Notes: a model not told the origin generated them from the letters alone. A stretch of DNA of 64,000 bases from Ralstonia sp. 25mfcol4.1 (GCF_900104095.1 NZ_FNJO01000012.1:130271-194270), one strand, 5' to 3'. Shown: positions 28,156 through 37,906, numbered from the stretch's first letter. Numbers and translations are program-made.

Positions 28156-29769
28156 ATGAACTTCGATGTCGCGATTGTCGGCAGCGGTCTGGCCGGCCTT
28201 ACCGTCGCGCTGCAGCTGGCCGACACCCACCGGGTTGTCATCCTCAGCAAGCGCGCCATGACAACGGGGGCCAGCGACTGGGCGCAGGGCGGCATTGCCG
28301 CAGTGCTCGATTCCGGTGACAGCCACGACGAGCATACGCAGGACACGCTCGTTGCCGGTGCCGGTCTCTGCGACGAGGAAGCCACGCGCTTCATCGTGGA
28401 GCATGGGCGCGAGGCAATCCAGTGGCTGATCGATCGCGGCGTGCCGTTCACGCGCGACGATCAGGCCGAACTGGGCTTCCACCTCACGCGCGAAGGCGGC
28501 CATAGCCGCCGCCGGATCATCCATGCGGCCGACGCCACGGGCCACGCGGTGGTCACCACGCTGGCCGAGCAGGCGCGCAAGCATCCGAACATCACGATCC
28601 TGGAAGACCAGTTCGCGGTCGACCTGATCACGTCGGCCAAGCTGGGGCTGCCGGGCAACCGCTGCTACGGCCTCTACGTCCTGGATGTGGCCACGGACGA
28701 GGTGCGCACCATCACGGCCACGCACACGGTGCTGGCGGCCGGCGGCGCGGGCAAGGTCTATCTCTATACGACCAATCCCGACACGGCCACCGGCGACGGC
28801 ATCGCCATGGCCTGGCGCGCGGGCTGCCGCGTGGCGAACATGGAATTCATCCAGTTCCACCCGACCTGCCTCTATCACCCTTACGCCAAGTCGTTTCTGA
28901 TCTCCGAAGCGGTGCGCGGCGAAGGCGGCCTGCTGAAGCTGCCCGACGGGACCCGTTTCATGCCCGAGCACGACGAGCGGGCCGAACTGGCGCCGCGCGA
29001 CGTGGTGGCCCGCGCCATCGACTTCGAAATGAAAAAGCGCGGCATCGACTGCGTCTATCTCGACATCACGCACCAGCCCGAGTCGTTCCTGAAGGAGCAC
29101 TTTCCCACCATCCACGCACGCTGCCTGGAACTGGGCATCGACATCGCGCGCGAGCCGATTCCCGTCGTGCCGGCCGCGCACTACACCTGCGGCGGCGTGG
29201 TCACGGACACGGCGGGCCGCACCGATATCGGCAACCTGTATGCGGTCGGCGAGACCGGCTGCACGGGCCTGCATGGTGCCAACCGCCTGGCATCCAATTC
29301 GCTGCTCGAATGCATGGTGATCGGCCAGGCCGCCGCCTCGGACATCGCGTCACAGGGCAAGTCCGGCGCACCCGATATCACGCTGCCGGCCTGGGATGAA
29401 AGCCGGGTCTCGGATGCGGACGAGGAAGTGGTGGTGTCGCACAACTGGGATGAGCTGCGCCGCATGATGTGGAATTACGTGGGCATCGTGCGCACCGACA
29501 AGCGTCTGGAGCGCGCCCAGCACCGCATCGGCCTGCTGCGCGAGGAGATTGCCGAGTACTACGCGAACTTCCGCGTCACCCGCGACCTGCTGGAGCTGCG
29601 CAACCTCGTGGAAGTGGCATCGCTGATCGTCGATGGCGCGTACTCGCGCCACGAGAGCCGCGGGCTGCACTACAGCCGCGACTATCCGGAAACACTGCCG
29701 AAGGCGCTGCCCACGGTGCTGCAGCCGGAAACGGGCCGGGCGGCCCGCCACCGTCAGCATCGGAGCTGA
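28156..29769 (+). CDS. nadB: L-aspartate oxidase
   Basis: Oxidises L-aspartate to iminoaspartate, the first step of de novo NAD synthesis; the unstable product is taken directly by NadA. The 537-residue flavoprotein opens with the FAD-binding GSGLAG (9-14), then SDWAQGGIAA, EGGHSRRRI with the catalytic arginine region, and GLHGANRLASNSLLE near residue 375 of the FAD/fumarate-reductase family. The in-frame extension upstream of 28156 passes through the terminator and is not coding. Convergent with nadA-nadC, separated by 21 bp from nadC. Confidence 0.95.
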   Translation: MNFDVAIVGSGLAGLTVALQLADTHRVVILSKRAMTTGASDWAQGGIAAVLDSGDSHDEHTQDTLVAGAGLCDEEATRFIVEHGREAIQWLIDRGVPFTRDDQAELGFHLTREGGHSRRRIIHAADATGHAVVTTLAEQARKHPNITILEDQFAVDLITSAKLGLPGNRCYGLYVLDVATDEVRTITATHTVLAAGGAGKVYLYTTNPDTATGDGIAMAWRAGCRVANMEFIQFHPTCLYHPYAKSFLISEAVRGEGGLLKLPDGTRFMPEHDERAELAPRDVVARAIDFEMKKRGIDCVYLDITHQPESFLKEHFPTIHARCLELGIDIAREPIPVVPAAHYTCGGVVTDTAGRTDIGNLYAVGETGCTGLHGANRLASNSLLECMVIGQAAASDIASQGKSGAPDITLPAWDESRVSDADEEVVVSHNWDELRRMMWNYVGIVRTDKRLERAQHRIGLLREEIAEYYANFRVTRDLLELRNLVEVASLIVDGAYSRHESRGLHYSRDYPETLPKALPTVLQPETGRAARHRQHRS

Positions 29770-29790
29770 TCAAGCGCTGATGCCCCGCCC

Positions 29791-30654
29791 TTAGCCGACG
29801 ATGCGCAGCGAGTAGTCGGTCGCGCGCACATCCTTGGTGAGCGCGCCCACCGAGATGCGGTCGACGCCGGTCTCGGCAAAACGGCGGATCGTCTCGTAGT
29901 TCACGCCACCGGAGACTTCCAGCAGCGCACGGTCGTGATTCAGCGCCACGGCCTCGCGCATCATCTCCAGCGTGAAGTTGTCGATCAGCACCGACTTCGC
30001 GCCCGCTGCCAGGGCTTCTTCAAGTTCGGCAATCGATTCCACTTCGATCTGGATCGACGCTTCGGTACGCAGCGCCAGCGCAGCCTCCATCGCCGCCGTG
30101 ATGCTGCCCGCCGCGGCAATGTGGTTTTCCTTGATCAGGATGCCGTCGTACAGCGCCAGGCGCTGATTCTCTCCGCCACCCACCTTCACCGCGTACTTCT
30201 GCGCCAGCCGCAGGCCCGGCAGCGTCTTGCGCGTATCGAGCACGCGCGCGCGCGTATCGGCGATCAGATCGGCGTAGCGCCGCGTGGCCGTCGCCACGCC
30301 CGACAGCAACTGCAGGAAGTTCAGCGACGGACGCTCGGCGGTCAGCAGCGCACGGGCCGGGCCCGCGATCTCGCAGACCACGTCGTCGGGCGCCATGCGC
30401 GCACCCTCTTCCTTGCGCCACGTCACCTGCAGGCGCTCGTCCACGGCCTTCATGCACGCCTCGAACCATGGGCGCCCGCACAGCACGGCGGCTTCGCGCA
30501 CGATCACCCGCGCATGCACCGGCTTGTCGGCCGGCACCAGCAGGCCGGTCAGGTCGCCGGTGCCCACGTCCTCGGCAATGGCGGTGCGAACATTGGCTTC
30601 CAGCGCCGCCTTGAGCGCCGGGCCGTAACTGTCGAATACCGGATTCACGCTCAT
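29791..30654 (-). CDS. nadC: Nicotinate-nucleotide diphosphorylase (carboxylating)
   Basis: Condenses quinolinate with PRPP and releases CO2 to give nicotinate mononucleotide. The 287-residue protein has the type II PRTase barrel, with TRKTLPGLR near 138-146 and KVGGGENQR, IKENHI and LIDNF loops that hold quinolinate and PRPP. The start overlaps the nadA stop by ATGA (30651-30654), so nadA and nadC are coupled. Confidence 0.95.
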   Translation of the reverse strand: MSVNPVFDSYGPALKAALEANVRTAIAEDVGTGDLTGLLVPADKPVHARVIVREAAVLCGRPWFEACMKAVDERLQVTWRKEEGARMAPDDVVCEIAGPARALLTAERPSLNFLQLLSGVATATRRYADLIADTRARVLDTRKTLPGLRLAQKYAVKVGGGENQRLALYDGILIKENHIAAAGSITAAMEAALALRTEASIQIEVESIAELEEALAAGAKSVLIDNFTLEMMREAVALNHDRALLEVSGGVNYETIRRFAETGVDRISVGALTKDVRATDYSLRIVG

Positions 30655-31805
30655 GCCGGGCCCACCCCCTGGAACAGCGCGGCCGCCTTGGCCAGGTCTG
30701 CGGCAGGACGCACATTGGTCTTCTGGTGCGCGGCGAAATCGAGCATGCGGTCGATGCAGGTGACGGCACGCCGGCCGATATCGGCGTCGACGTGAATTTC
30801 ATTGCGACCGGTCTCTAGCACTTCGGCCAGATTGGTCAGTGCGTTCATGGCCATCCACGGGCAGTGCGCGCAGCTCTTGCAGGTGGCGCTGTTGCCGGCC
30901 GTGGGCGCCTCGATGAACATCTTGCCCGGTGCGGCCATGCGCATCTTGTGCAGGATGCCGTTGTCGGTCGCCACGATGAACTCGTTGGCATCGAGTTGCT
31001 TGGCAGCGGCAATCAGCTGGCTGGTGGAACCCACCACATCGGCCTGCTCCACCACGTTCGCGGGCGACTCCGGATGCACCAGGATCTTCGCATTCGGATG
31101 CTCACGGCGCAAAAGGTCGAGTTCGATGCCCTTGAACTCGTCATGCACCAGGCAGGAGCCCTGCCACAACAGCATGTCGGCCCCCGTCTGCTTCTGGATA
31201 TAACTGCCCAGGTGCTTGTCCGGCGCCCACAGAATCTTCTCGCCGCGCGCGTGCAGATGCTCGACGATCTTCAGGCCGATGCTGGACGTCACCATCCAGT
31301 CGGCGCGCGCCTTCACGGCGGCACTGGTGTTTGCGTAGACCACCACGGTCCGGTCCGGATGCGCGTCGCAGAACGCGGTAAATTCTTCGGCCGGGCAGCC
31401 GAGGTCGAGCGAACAGGTCGCGTCGAGGTCCGGCATCAGGATAGTCTTTTCGGGGCTCAGGATCTTGGCCGTCTCGCCCATGAAGCGCACGCCGGCCACG
31501 ACCAGCGTCTGTGCCGCGTGATCGCGGCCGAAACGCGCCATTTCCAGCGAATCGGACACACAGCCGCCGGTTTCCTCGGCCAGGTCCTGCAGGTCCGCAT
31601 CGACGTAGTAATGCGCCACCAGCACCGCGTTGCGGTCCTTGAGCAGCTTGCGGATACGGTCCTTGAGGGCGCCGCGCTCATCCGGCGTCAGTGCCGGAGG
31701 CACCTTGGCCCAGGCATGGGCCACGCAGCTGCCGCCGGCAGCGTTGTCGGCATCCGCCAGGTTCGGCTTTACGAACTCGACGGTCTTGATCGATTGTGGG
31801 GTCAT
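30651..31805 (-). CDS. nadA: Quinolinate synthase
   Basis: Combines iminoaspartate with dihydroxyacetone phosphate to form quinolinate, using a 4Fe-4S cluster. The 384-residue protein has cluster cysteines within CSLDLGC and SATCKSCAHC, plus AHYYVDAD and VYANTSAAVKA substrate loops. The gene heads the nadA-nadC pair. A 14-bp palindrome CGCGCTCGAGCGCG (31840-31853) lies 35 bp before its start and may be regulatory or part of a hairpin. Confidence 0.95.
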   Translation of the reverse strand: MTPQSIKTVEFVKPNLADADNAAGGSCVAHAWAKVPPALTPDERGALKDRIRKLLKDRNAVLVAHYYVDADLQDLAEETGGCVSDSLEMARFGRDHAAQTLVVAGVRFMGETAKILSPEKTILMPDLDATCSLDLGCPAEEFTAFCDAHPDRTVVVYANTSAAVKARADWMVTSSIGLKIVEHLHARGEKILWAPDKHLGSYIQKQTGADMLLWQGSCLVHDEFKGIELDLLRREHPNAKILVHPESPANVVEQADVVGSTSQLIAAAKQLDANEFIVATDNGILHKMRMAAPGKMFIEAPTAGNSATCKSCAHCPWMAMNALTNLAEVLETGRNEIHVDADIGRRAVTCIDRMLDFAAHQKTNVRPAADLAKAAALFQGVGPA

Positions 31806-31885
31806 CTGTGCAGTACTCCTCGGGGCACCCGTCGGCCGCCGCGCTCGAGCGCGCGATCTATGCCGCGAACATGGGGGAGTGTAGC

Positions 31886-31918
31886 CAAAAGAAAAGCCCC
31901 GCCTGAGGCGGGGCTTTT
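31886..31918 (-). terminator. Desaturase terminator
   Basis: AAAAGCCCCGCC-TGA-GGCGGGGCTTTT (31892-31918); on the minus strand it is followed by CTTTTGG. It ends the desaturase gene before nadA. Confidence 0.9.
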
Positions 31919-31946
31919 AGCCATGACGGGCGCGTCGGCGATTGTA

Positions 31947-33137
31947 TCAGGCGTACCGGCGCAGGCGCAGCGAAAACTCCTGCAGTGCCTGGATGCCGCT
32001 GGCTTCGGCGCGATGGCACCAGGCCTGCAGCTGGGCCAGCAGTTGCTCGCGCGTCATGTTCGAGCGGCCCCAGATCACGGCCAGCTCGCGGCGCATTTCC
32101 ACGTAGGTGTGCAGCATCTTGTTCTGCTCGGTAATGTTGGCCAGTTGCTGGCGCTGCGGCGCCCCCAGCTTCACTTCCTCGCGGTGGAACCACTTGCGGG
32201 CCGGCTTGTAGCGCTTGTACTCGGGCGAATTGCCTTCCTTGTGCTTGCGCAGTTCGGCCTTGTACGCGGTCTTCAGCGCCTTGGCGTAGCGGGCCATCAC
32301 GTCGTAGCGGTTGGCGATGATCGCTTCCAGCGTGTTGTGGTCCACCGGACGCGCCTCAACCAGTCGAGCCTTGGGCGGGGTCTTCTTGACCTTGGCCAGG
32401 CCCACCGACTGCATCGCGCGGATGTACCACCAGCCCACGTCAATCTCGTACCACTTGATCGAGAACTTGGCCGACGTCGGGTACGTGTGGTGGTTGTTGT
32501 GCAGCTCTTCGCCACCGATGATGAAGCCCCACGGCGACACGTTCGTCGATGCGTCCTCGCAATCGTAGTTGCGATAACCCCACCAGTGGCCGAGGCCGTT
32601 GATGATGCCGGCGGCGTGGATCGGGATCCACAGCATCTGCACGGCCCACACGCTCATGCCGACCACGCCGAACAGCGCCAGGTCGATGATCAGCATCAGG
32701 CCCACGCCCTGCCAGCCGAAGCGCGAATACACATTGCGCTCGACCCAGTCATCGGGCGTGCCGTGACCGAACTTCGCGATGGTTTCCTTGTTCTTGGCCT
32801 CGGCGCGATACAGCTCGGCGCCTTCCAGCAGCACCTTGCGGATGCCGCGGGTCTGCGGGCTGTGCGGATCGTCCTCGGTCTCGCACTTGGCGTGGTGCTT
32901 GCGGTGGATGGCAGTCCATTCCTTGGTCACCATGCCCGTGGTCAGCCAGAGCCAGAAGCGGAAGAAATGCTGGGCAATGGGATGCAGGTCCAGCGACCGG
33001 TGCGCCATGCAGCGGTGCAGGAAGATCGTGACACCGGCAATCGTGATGTGCGTCACCACGAGCGTGTAGATCACGATCTCCCACCAGGACCAGTTGGCGA
33101 GGCCGTTGGCGGCCCAGTCAAGAATTGTGTCGAACAA
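31947..33137 (-). CDS. Acyl-CoA/acyl-lipid delta-9-type fatty acid desaturase
   Basis: A membrane di-iron desaturase that introduces double bonds into fatty acyl chains, tuning membrane fluidity. The three histidine boxes are HRCMAH (41-46), HRKHH (78-82) and HNNHH (213-217), with hydrophobic helices around residues 18-40, 55-72 and 145-185. A lysine- and arginine-rich tail of about 150 residues follows the last box and may be cytosolic. I propose a TTG start at 33137 because GGAG lies 7-10 bases upstream and upstream in-frame codons do not resemble the family; then the protein has 396 residues. Confidence 0.87.
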   Translation of the reverse strand: MFDTILDWAANGLANWSWWEIVIYTLVVTHITIAGVTIFLHRCMAHRSLDLHPIAQHFFRFWLWLTTGMVTKEWTAIHRKHHAKCETEDDPHSPQTRGIRKVLLEGAELYRAEAKNKETIAKFGHGTPDDWVERNVYSRFGWQGVGLMLIIDLALFGVVGMSVWAVQMLWIPIHAAGIINGLGHWWGYRNYDCEDASTNVSPWGFIIGGEELHNNHHTYPTSAKFSIKWYEIDVGWWYIRAMQSVGLAKVKKTPPKARLVEARPVDHNTLEAIIANRYDVMARYAKALKTAYKAELRKHKEGNSPEYKRYKPARKWFHREEVKLGAPQRQQLANITEQNKMLHTYVEMRRELAVIWGRSNMTREQLLAQLQAWCHRAEASGIQALQEFSLRLRRYA

Positions 33138-33445
33138 ACTATGTTCTCCGTCGTAAAACGAGTGTTTGCAGCGCGGCACCACCGTGCGGCGCACCTGTCG
33201 CGCAGAAAAAAGACTGCAAATTTATCGATTGCGATAGCTTTCTGGCGCGGGCTGTATCCCTGAGGGGAGCCTGGCCGAGGCACGAACCGCTGCAATCTGG
33301 CGGTTGTCTGGTGTGGGGCTGCGGGCATCCGTATACCCCGCGACAACCCGGCATTCTACCGGATCGGCGCGAGAGGGACATCCGCTTTTTCCCCGACTTC
33401 GATACCCGCAAGCGCCCTTGGTTCCGCAGGTGATCCGCGAATAAC
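33138..33445. other. Gene-free gap between mscS-type gene and desaturase
   Basis: No coding frame is convincing. TATCG-ATTG-CGATA (33223-33236), about 90 bp before the desaturase start, could be an operator. GGTTGTC (33302-33308) pairs with GACAACC (33342-33348) around an internal GGGG...CCCC, a long imperfect hairpin in the 3' region of the channel gene. Confidence 0.4.
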
Positions 33446-34801
33446 TTACTCGGCGTTGGCTGCGGTGGCGGGCAAGACACCTGGAGAGGGATTCAGCACG
33501 CGCAATTCGCGCTGCGGGAACGGTATGGACACGCCATGTTGCTGGAAAGTTCGCCAGATCGCGCGGTTCATCGCCGATTGCACGCCCAGTTTGCCGTTCT
33601 GCGGATCGGCGATGTAGACGGCGGCTTCGTACTCGATGCCGCTGTCGGCAAACGCTACCAGGAAGGCGGCGGGTGCCGGCGTAGCCAGCACACGTGGAAT
33701 ATCGCGCACACATTCCTGCAGCAGCCCGATCACCGTTTCCGGGTCCGAGCTGTAGTCGGCCTGCACCCGGACCGCCACCCGCACATTGGTGCCCGAGAAC
33801 GAATGGTTCTGCACCGACTGCGCCACCAGCTGCTCGTTGGGCAGCAGCGTCTCGCCGTCGCCGTTGCGCAGCACCGTATAGCGCGTGCGGATCTGCGACA
33901 CGATCCCGGTGTACTTGTCCACGGTGATCTGGTCGCCGAGTGCGATCGAGCGGTCCAGCAGGATGATGAAGCCCGAGATGTAGTTGCTGGCGATCTTTTG
34001 CAGCCCCAGGCCCAGGCCGACGCCCAGCGCGCCGCCGAACACGGACAGCACGGTCAGGTCGATGCCCACCAGCGACAGGCTCACCAGCAGCGACACCAGC
34101 AGCAGCAGCGCCTTGGTGATCCGTGTCAGCACCACCTTGAGATTGGCGTCCAGCGACTGGGCGCGCATGAGGCGGTCTTCCAGCCACGAGCCGAACCACA
34201 TCGCCACCAGCACCGTGAGCAGGATCCAGACCACGCCCATCAAGGCGTCGGCAATACTGATCGGGTGCTTGCCGCCCACCGAGAACCGCACGGCCTCCAT
34301 CCACCGCACCACATCTGGCAGCAGACCCACCACATACAGCGCCATGCCGATCCACACCAGCGTGGTCAGCACCTTCTCCACCAGGACCAGCATGCCGTGG
34401 AGCTGTCCGTTGGCGGACATGACGCGGCGCAGGATGTAGAAGGTGAAATACAGGCCCGTGATGCCGAACAACGGCACCAGCGCCAGTCGCAGCACGCTGA
34501 TCGAGGCGAACGGCGCCAGCGCGTAGCGGGCCACCAGCACCAGCAGCCACGCGAACAGCGGGAACATGGCCCGCTCCAGGCTGACGGCCGCCAGGCGCAG
34601 CGCGAAGCTTGAGGTCTCGTGCCGGGCTTCGAGCCGCTTGACCACGTGGCGCGCCAGCGGCCACGCCACCAGCAGGCAGGCGGCCAGAATGCCGATCTGC
34701 CAGAAGAACCCCTGCCCGCCTGCATCGTGGATCAGGTCGTCGAGCATCTTGCCCATGACCGAATGCGAGCGGGTCAGCGCCGCGAGCGTATCCGGGTTCA
34801 T
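33446..34801 (-). CDS. MscS-family mechanosensitive channel protein
   Basis: A 451-residue inner-membrane protein with about five to six helices before the MscS core. The pore-lining TM3 region reads GGALGVGLGLGLQKIASNYISG (split at about residues 233-254), followed by the beta domain LLDRSIALGDQITVDKYTGIV. It is larger than classic MscS (286 residues) and resembles YbdG/YnaI-type members with extra N-terminal helices. Such channels release ions in hypo-osmotic shock; a specialised ligand cannot be excluded. It may be transcribed alone, downstream of the RsmB-like gene by 45 bp. Confidence 0.85.
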   Translation of the reverse strand: MNPDTLAALTRSHSVMGKMLDDLIHDAGGQGFFWQIGILAACLLVAWPLARHVVKRLEARHETSSFALRLAAVSLERAMFPLFAWLLVLVARYALAPFASISVLRLALVPLFGITGLYFTFYILRRVMSANGQLHGMLVLVEKVLTTLVWIGMALYVVGLLPDVVRWMEAVRFSVGGKHPISIADALMGVVWILLTVLVAMWFGSWLEDRLMRAQSLDANLKVVLTRITKALLLLVSLLVSLSLVGIDLTVLSVFGGALGVGLGLGLQKIASNYISGFIILLDRSIALGDQITVDKYTGIVSQIRTRYTVLRNGDGETLLPNEQLVAQSVQNHSFSGTNVRVAVRVQADYSSDPETVIGLLQECVRDIPRVLATPAPAAFLVAFADSGIEYEAAVYIADPQNGKLGVQSAMNRAIWRTFQQHGVSIPFPQRELRVLNPSPGVLPATAANAE

Positions 34802-34846
34802 CGTGCCGCCTTATGCATGGTGTCGCGCATCTCCCGCTTCAGCCTG

Positions 34847-36244
34847 TCAGCGCGTGCGTTCCAGCACGGCCGCGAAGAAGCCGTCGGTCTGGTGGATGTG
34901 CGGATAGAGCGCCAACATGCCGCCTTCTGCCGGCAAATCAGGCACCGTGATCTTCTGCTCGGCGAATACCTCCGCGGCCGGCACCAGGCGGAAGTTCTCG
35001 TTTTTGGCGAGAAAATCCCGGACGATCGCTTCGTTTTCGGCCTCGAGCACGCTGCAAGTGGCGTACACGACACGGCCACCGCCCTTTACCAGCTTGGCGG
35101 CTGCTTCCAGAATCGCCGATTGCTTGGCCGTCAGCTCAAGCACCGATTCCGGCGTCTGACGCCACTTCAGGTCCGGATTGCGGCGCAGGGTACCCAGGCC
35201 GCTGCACGGTGCATCGACCAGCACGCGGTCGATCTTGCCAGCCAGACGCTTGACCTTGGCATCGCGCTCGGAGTCGATCAGCACCGGATGGACGTTGGAC
35301 AAACCGCTACGCGCCAGGCGCGGCTTCAGGTTGGCCAGGCGCTTTTCCGACACATCGAATGCATAGAGGCGGCCCGTCGACCGCATGGCCACGCCCAGCG
35401 CCAGCGTCTTGCCGCCCGCACCAGCGCAAAAGTCGACGACCATTTCGCCCCGCTTCGGTGCCAGCAGGTGGCACAGCAGCTGGCTGCCTTCATCCTGCAC
35501 TTCGACGCCGCCGTTGATGAACAGCGGCAACTGGTTCAAGGCGGGCTTGCCCTTCAGGCGGATGCCGGCCGGGGCCATCGGCGCCGGTTCGGCAGCGATG
35601 CCAGCGGCCTCCAGTTCGGCCAGCGCCTCCTCGCGCGACAGCTTGGCGGTGTTGACGCGCAGGTCCAGCGGCGCGGGGCGCAGCCAGGCATCGCCCATCG
35701 CGGCCGTGAACGCTTCGCCATGATGCGCCACGAGGTCGTCGTACAGCCATTCGGGCAGGTTGGCACGCACGCGGGGCGCCAGGCTCGATCGCTCGATCGT
35801 GGTCAGGCGGTCCAGCCACTCGGCTTCGTCCGGATACAGGAACGGGGTCAGCGTATCGCGGCCCAGCGTGGCGGCCAGGCCCAGCAGGCCAAGGCGGCGC
35901 GTGGCCGCGCCGGTACCACTCTCGGCAAACTGGCCAAATTCGACGCGTCGGCGCAACACTGCGAAAACTGCTTCAGCGATGATTCCGCGGTCACGATGAC
36001 CAAGTTTGCTATTTTCACGGAAGTAATGGCTCACCACGGCATCCGCCGGTCGCGCGAACAGCAGCACCTTGCCGATCAGGCGGTCGATGTGCTGCAGATG
36101 AAATGCCTGCAGCGCGCCCGGCGTGCGCGGGGCGTGATTGGCCTGGCCGCCTTGCGATTTGCGGATCGGGCTGGCCTTGCCTTTGCTGCCGCGCGAACGC
36201 TGACGGTTGTCGCGGGAGGTCGTGTTTTCTTGTTGGCGACTCAT
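34847..36244 (-). CDS. RsmB/NOP-type RNA (cytosine-5) methyltransferase
   Basis: A SAM-dependent m5C RNA methyltransferase of 465 residues. The first 50 residues are highly basic and probably disordered. The catalytic core holds CAGAGGKTLALG near the SAM site, DAPCSGLGTLRRNPD with the base-release cysteine and VYATCSVLEAEN with the catalytic cysteine, the two-cysteine signature of the RsmB/RsmF group. The N-terminal region resembles the NusB-like part of RsmB. The start overlaps the purN stop by ATGA (36241-36244). Confidence 0.87.
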   Translation of the reverse strand: MSRQQENTTSRDNRQRSRGSKGKASPIRKSQGGQANHAPRTPGALQAFHLQHIDRLIGKVLLFARPADAVVSHYFRENSKLGHRDRGIIAEAVFAVLRRRVEFGQFAESGTGAATRRLGLLGLAATLGRDTLTPFLYPDEAEWLDRLTTIERSSLAPRVRANLPEWLYDDLVAHHGEAFTAAMGDAWLRPAPLDLRVNTAKLSREEALAELEAAGIAAEPAPMAPAGIRLKGKPALNQLPLFINGGVEVQDEGSQLLCHLLAPKRGEMVVDFCAGAGGKTLALGVAMRSTGRLYAFDVSEKRLANLKPRLARSGLSNVHPVLIDSERDAKVKRLAGKIDRVLVDAPCSGLGTLRRNPDLKWRQTPESVLELTAKQSAILEAAAKLVKGGGRVVYATCSVLEAENEAIVRDFLAKNENFRLVPAAEVFAEQKITVPDLPAEGGMLALYPHIHQTDGFFAAVLERTR

Positions 36245-36900
36245 GGCTGTTTTCCTGCCACTGCGGGCGAGATGGCCATGAACCATTGGGGTTCGGCCGG
36301 TTGAACTTGAACTACGCCGTCCTGCACATGCAGGCGGTTTTCGACAAACCAGCGCACGGCGCGTGGATAAATGACATGTTCGCTATCGAGCAATCGATCC
36401 GCCAGCGAATCGGGCGTATCGCCAGGCAGAACATCGAGCGCGGCCTGCACCACGATCGGGCCGTGATCGAGCTCGGGCGTGACGAAATGCACGGTCGCGC
36501 CATGCAGCTTGACGCCCGCCTCCAGCGCCTGCCGGTGCGTATGCATGCCCGGAAAGCTGGGCAGCAGCGAGGGATGGATATTCAGCATCCGGCCCGCGTA
36601 ATGCTCGACGAAGTCGTCGGTCAGGATGCGCATGAAGCCGGCCAGCACCACGAGGTCGGGCTGGTACGCGTCGATGGCGTCACGCATCGCCGCGTCGAAA
36701 CTGGAACGATCGGGAAACTGCTTGTGGTCCACCACGCCTGTGGCGATACCGTGCGCGGCGGCAAACTCCAGGCCCGAGGCATCGGGCCGGTTCGACAGCA
36801 CTGCGGCCACGCGCGCCGGCCACCGCTCGGCTGCGCAGGCCCGGACAATGGCTTCCATATTGGAGCCGCGCCCGGAAATCAATATGACAATATTTTTCAT
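36241..36900 (-). CDS. purN: Phosphoribosylglycinamide formyltransferase
   Basis: Transfers formyl from 10-formyl-tetrahydrofolate to GAR in purine synthesis. The 219-residue protein has SGRGSN (residues 9-14) for phosphate binding, HPSLLPSFPG with the catalytic histidine and ELDHGPIV with the catalytic aspartate, preceded by the conserved asparagine in LNIHPS. The start at 36900 matches the family; the upstream in-frame ATG at 36939 adds unconserved residues. No purM is adjacent. Confidence 0.95.
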   Translation of the reverse strand: MKNIVILISGRGSNMEAIVRACAAERWPARVAAVLSNRPDASGLEFAAAHGIATGVVDHKQFPDRSSFDAAMRDAIDAYQPDLVVLAGFMRILTDDFVEHYAGRMLNIHPSLLPSFPGMHTHRQALEAGVKLHGATVHFVTPELDHGPIVVQAALDVLPGDTPDSLADRLLDSEHVIYPRAVRWFVENRLHVQDGVVQVQPAEPQWFMAISPAVAGKQP

Positions 36901-37031
36901 CGCCGCGATTCTACCAAGCTGTGGTGCAAACGCTTGCAATCCGTGCTCAATAGGTACTTAATTACCGCGAAACGCGCCTCCCACAACGCTTTTGGGCACG
37001 CCTGCAAGAAGAAATACCCAAGTGCCACCGA

Positions 37032-37060
37032 TTGTGACGCGCACCCCGCTCTGTTAGAGT
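37032..37060 (+). promoter_or_regulatory. Possible promoter of the response regulator gene
   Basis: TTGTGA (37032-37037), 17-bp spacer, TAGAGT (37055-37060), each 4 of 6 to consensus, with a leader of about 70 bases. Confidence 0.4.
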
Positions 37061-37137
37061 GGGTCCTACGTCCACGCGCCACTTCCTCGGAAAACGGTGA
37101 CAACAAGGACGAAACGGGAAATTAGACGGGAATACGC

Positions 37138-37797
37138 ATGTCGAACGCTGCACCGACTTTGTTGGTGGTCGATGATCATCCTATGGCTCTTTCCGGCACC
37201 ACCGCCTTCCTGGCGGAGGTGATGCCCGACGTCGCTGTCCACGCTGCCGGGAGCGCCAAGGAGGCTCTCCACTCGCTGAACCAGGGACTTCGTCCCGATA
37301 TCGTGCTGCTCGATATCTGGCTGAATGACGGCACGGGCTTCGATGCCATGCAGGCGTTCAAGACCGTGATTCCGGGCGCACGCTTCATATTCATGTCCGC
37401 CGAGGCCACGCCCGAGATCGTGGGCCGTGCGCGTGCACTGTCCGCATGCGGCTTCGTCGGCAAGCATCTCGATGCCAATGCCTTTACGGCCGCCGTTCGC
37501 AAGGTACTGGCCGGCGATACGAGCTTTCCGTCGGACGAAGCCCTGTCCGGCCGTTCGCAGTCGTTCGGCCCGGCGCACGGCATCCCCGTCACCCCGGCCG
37601 AACTGGGCCTGACGCCGCGCCAGGGCTCGGTGCTGGCACTGGTGCTGGAAGGCCTGCCGAACAAGGTCATCGCACGCAAGCTGGGGCTGACCGAGAACAC
37701 GGTCAAGGAACACGTCTCGGCCATCCTGCAGCGCCTGGGCGTGCGGACGCGCATGCAGGTGATGTCGCGCATGGAGCGCTTCCGCCTGCGCCAGTAA
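37138..37797 (+). CDS. NarL/LuxR-type response regulator
   Basis: A 219-residue two-component regulator. The receiver domain (residues 7-122) has the acidic pair D12-D13, phospho-acceptor D59 in VLLDIWL and K109 in FVGKHL. The C-terminal LuxR helix-turn-helix (about 154-205) contains LTPRQGSVLALV and GLTENTVKEHV. It is convergent with a hybrid kinase gene, and the two share a terminator, so it is the likely partner. The stimulus is unknown. Confidence 0.9.
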   Translation: MSNAAPTLLVVDDHPMALSGTTAFLAEVMPDVAVHAAGSAKEALHSLNQGLRPDIVLLDIWLNDGTGFDAMQAFKTVIPGARFIFMSAEATPEIVGRARALSACGFVGKHLDANAFTAAVRKVLAGDTSFPSDEALSGRSQSFGPAHGIPVTPAELGLTPRQGSVLALVLEGLPNKVIARKLGLTENTVKEHVSAILQRLGVRTRMQVMSRMERFRLRQ

Positions 37798-37826
37798 GCG
37801 CCCTGCGCCGCTAGCCACAATAAAGA

Positions 37827-37860
37827 AACGCCGCCTCTGGGATCCAGGGCGGCGTTTTTG
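37827..37860. terminator. Bidirectional terminator between the regulator and the kinase
   Basis: AACGCCGCC and GGCGGCGTT (37827-37835 with 37848-37856), extended by an inner CTGG/CCAG pairing, followed by TTTTTG on the plus strand. Confidence 0.85.
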
Positions 37861-37906
37861 TTCGGGTGATGCCCTTGGACGCGCGGTTGGACAAACGGCG
37901 ACGGCT

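Noticed and set aside
30864..33263. Plus-strand open frame of 799 codons opposite nadA and the desaturase gene
   Set aside because: It runs through two well-recognised genes and a terminator on the other strand; its composition is that of a complement frame.
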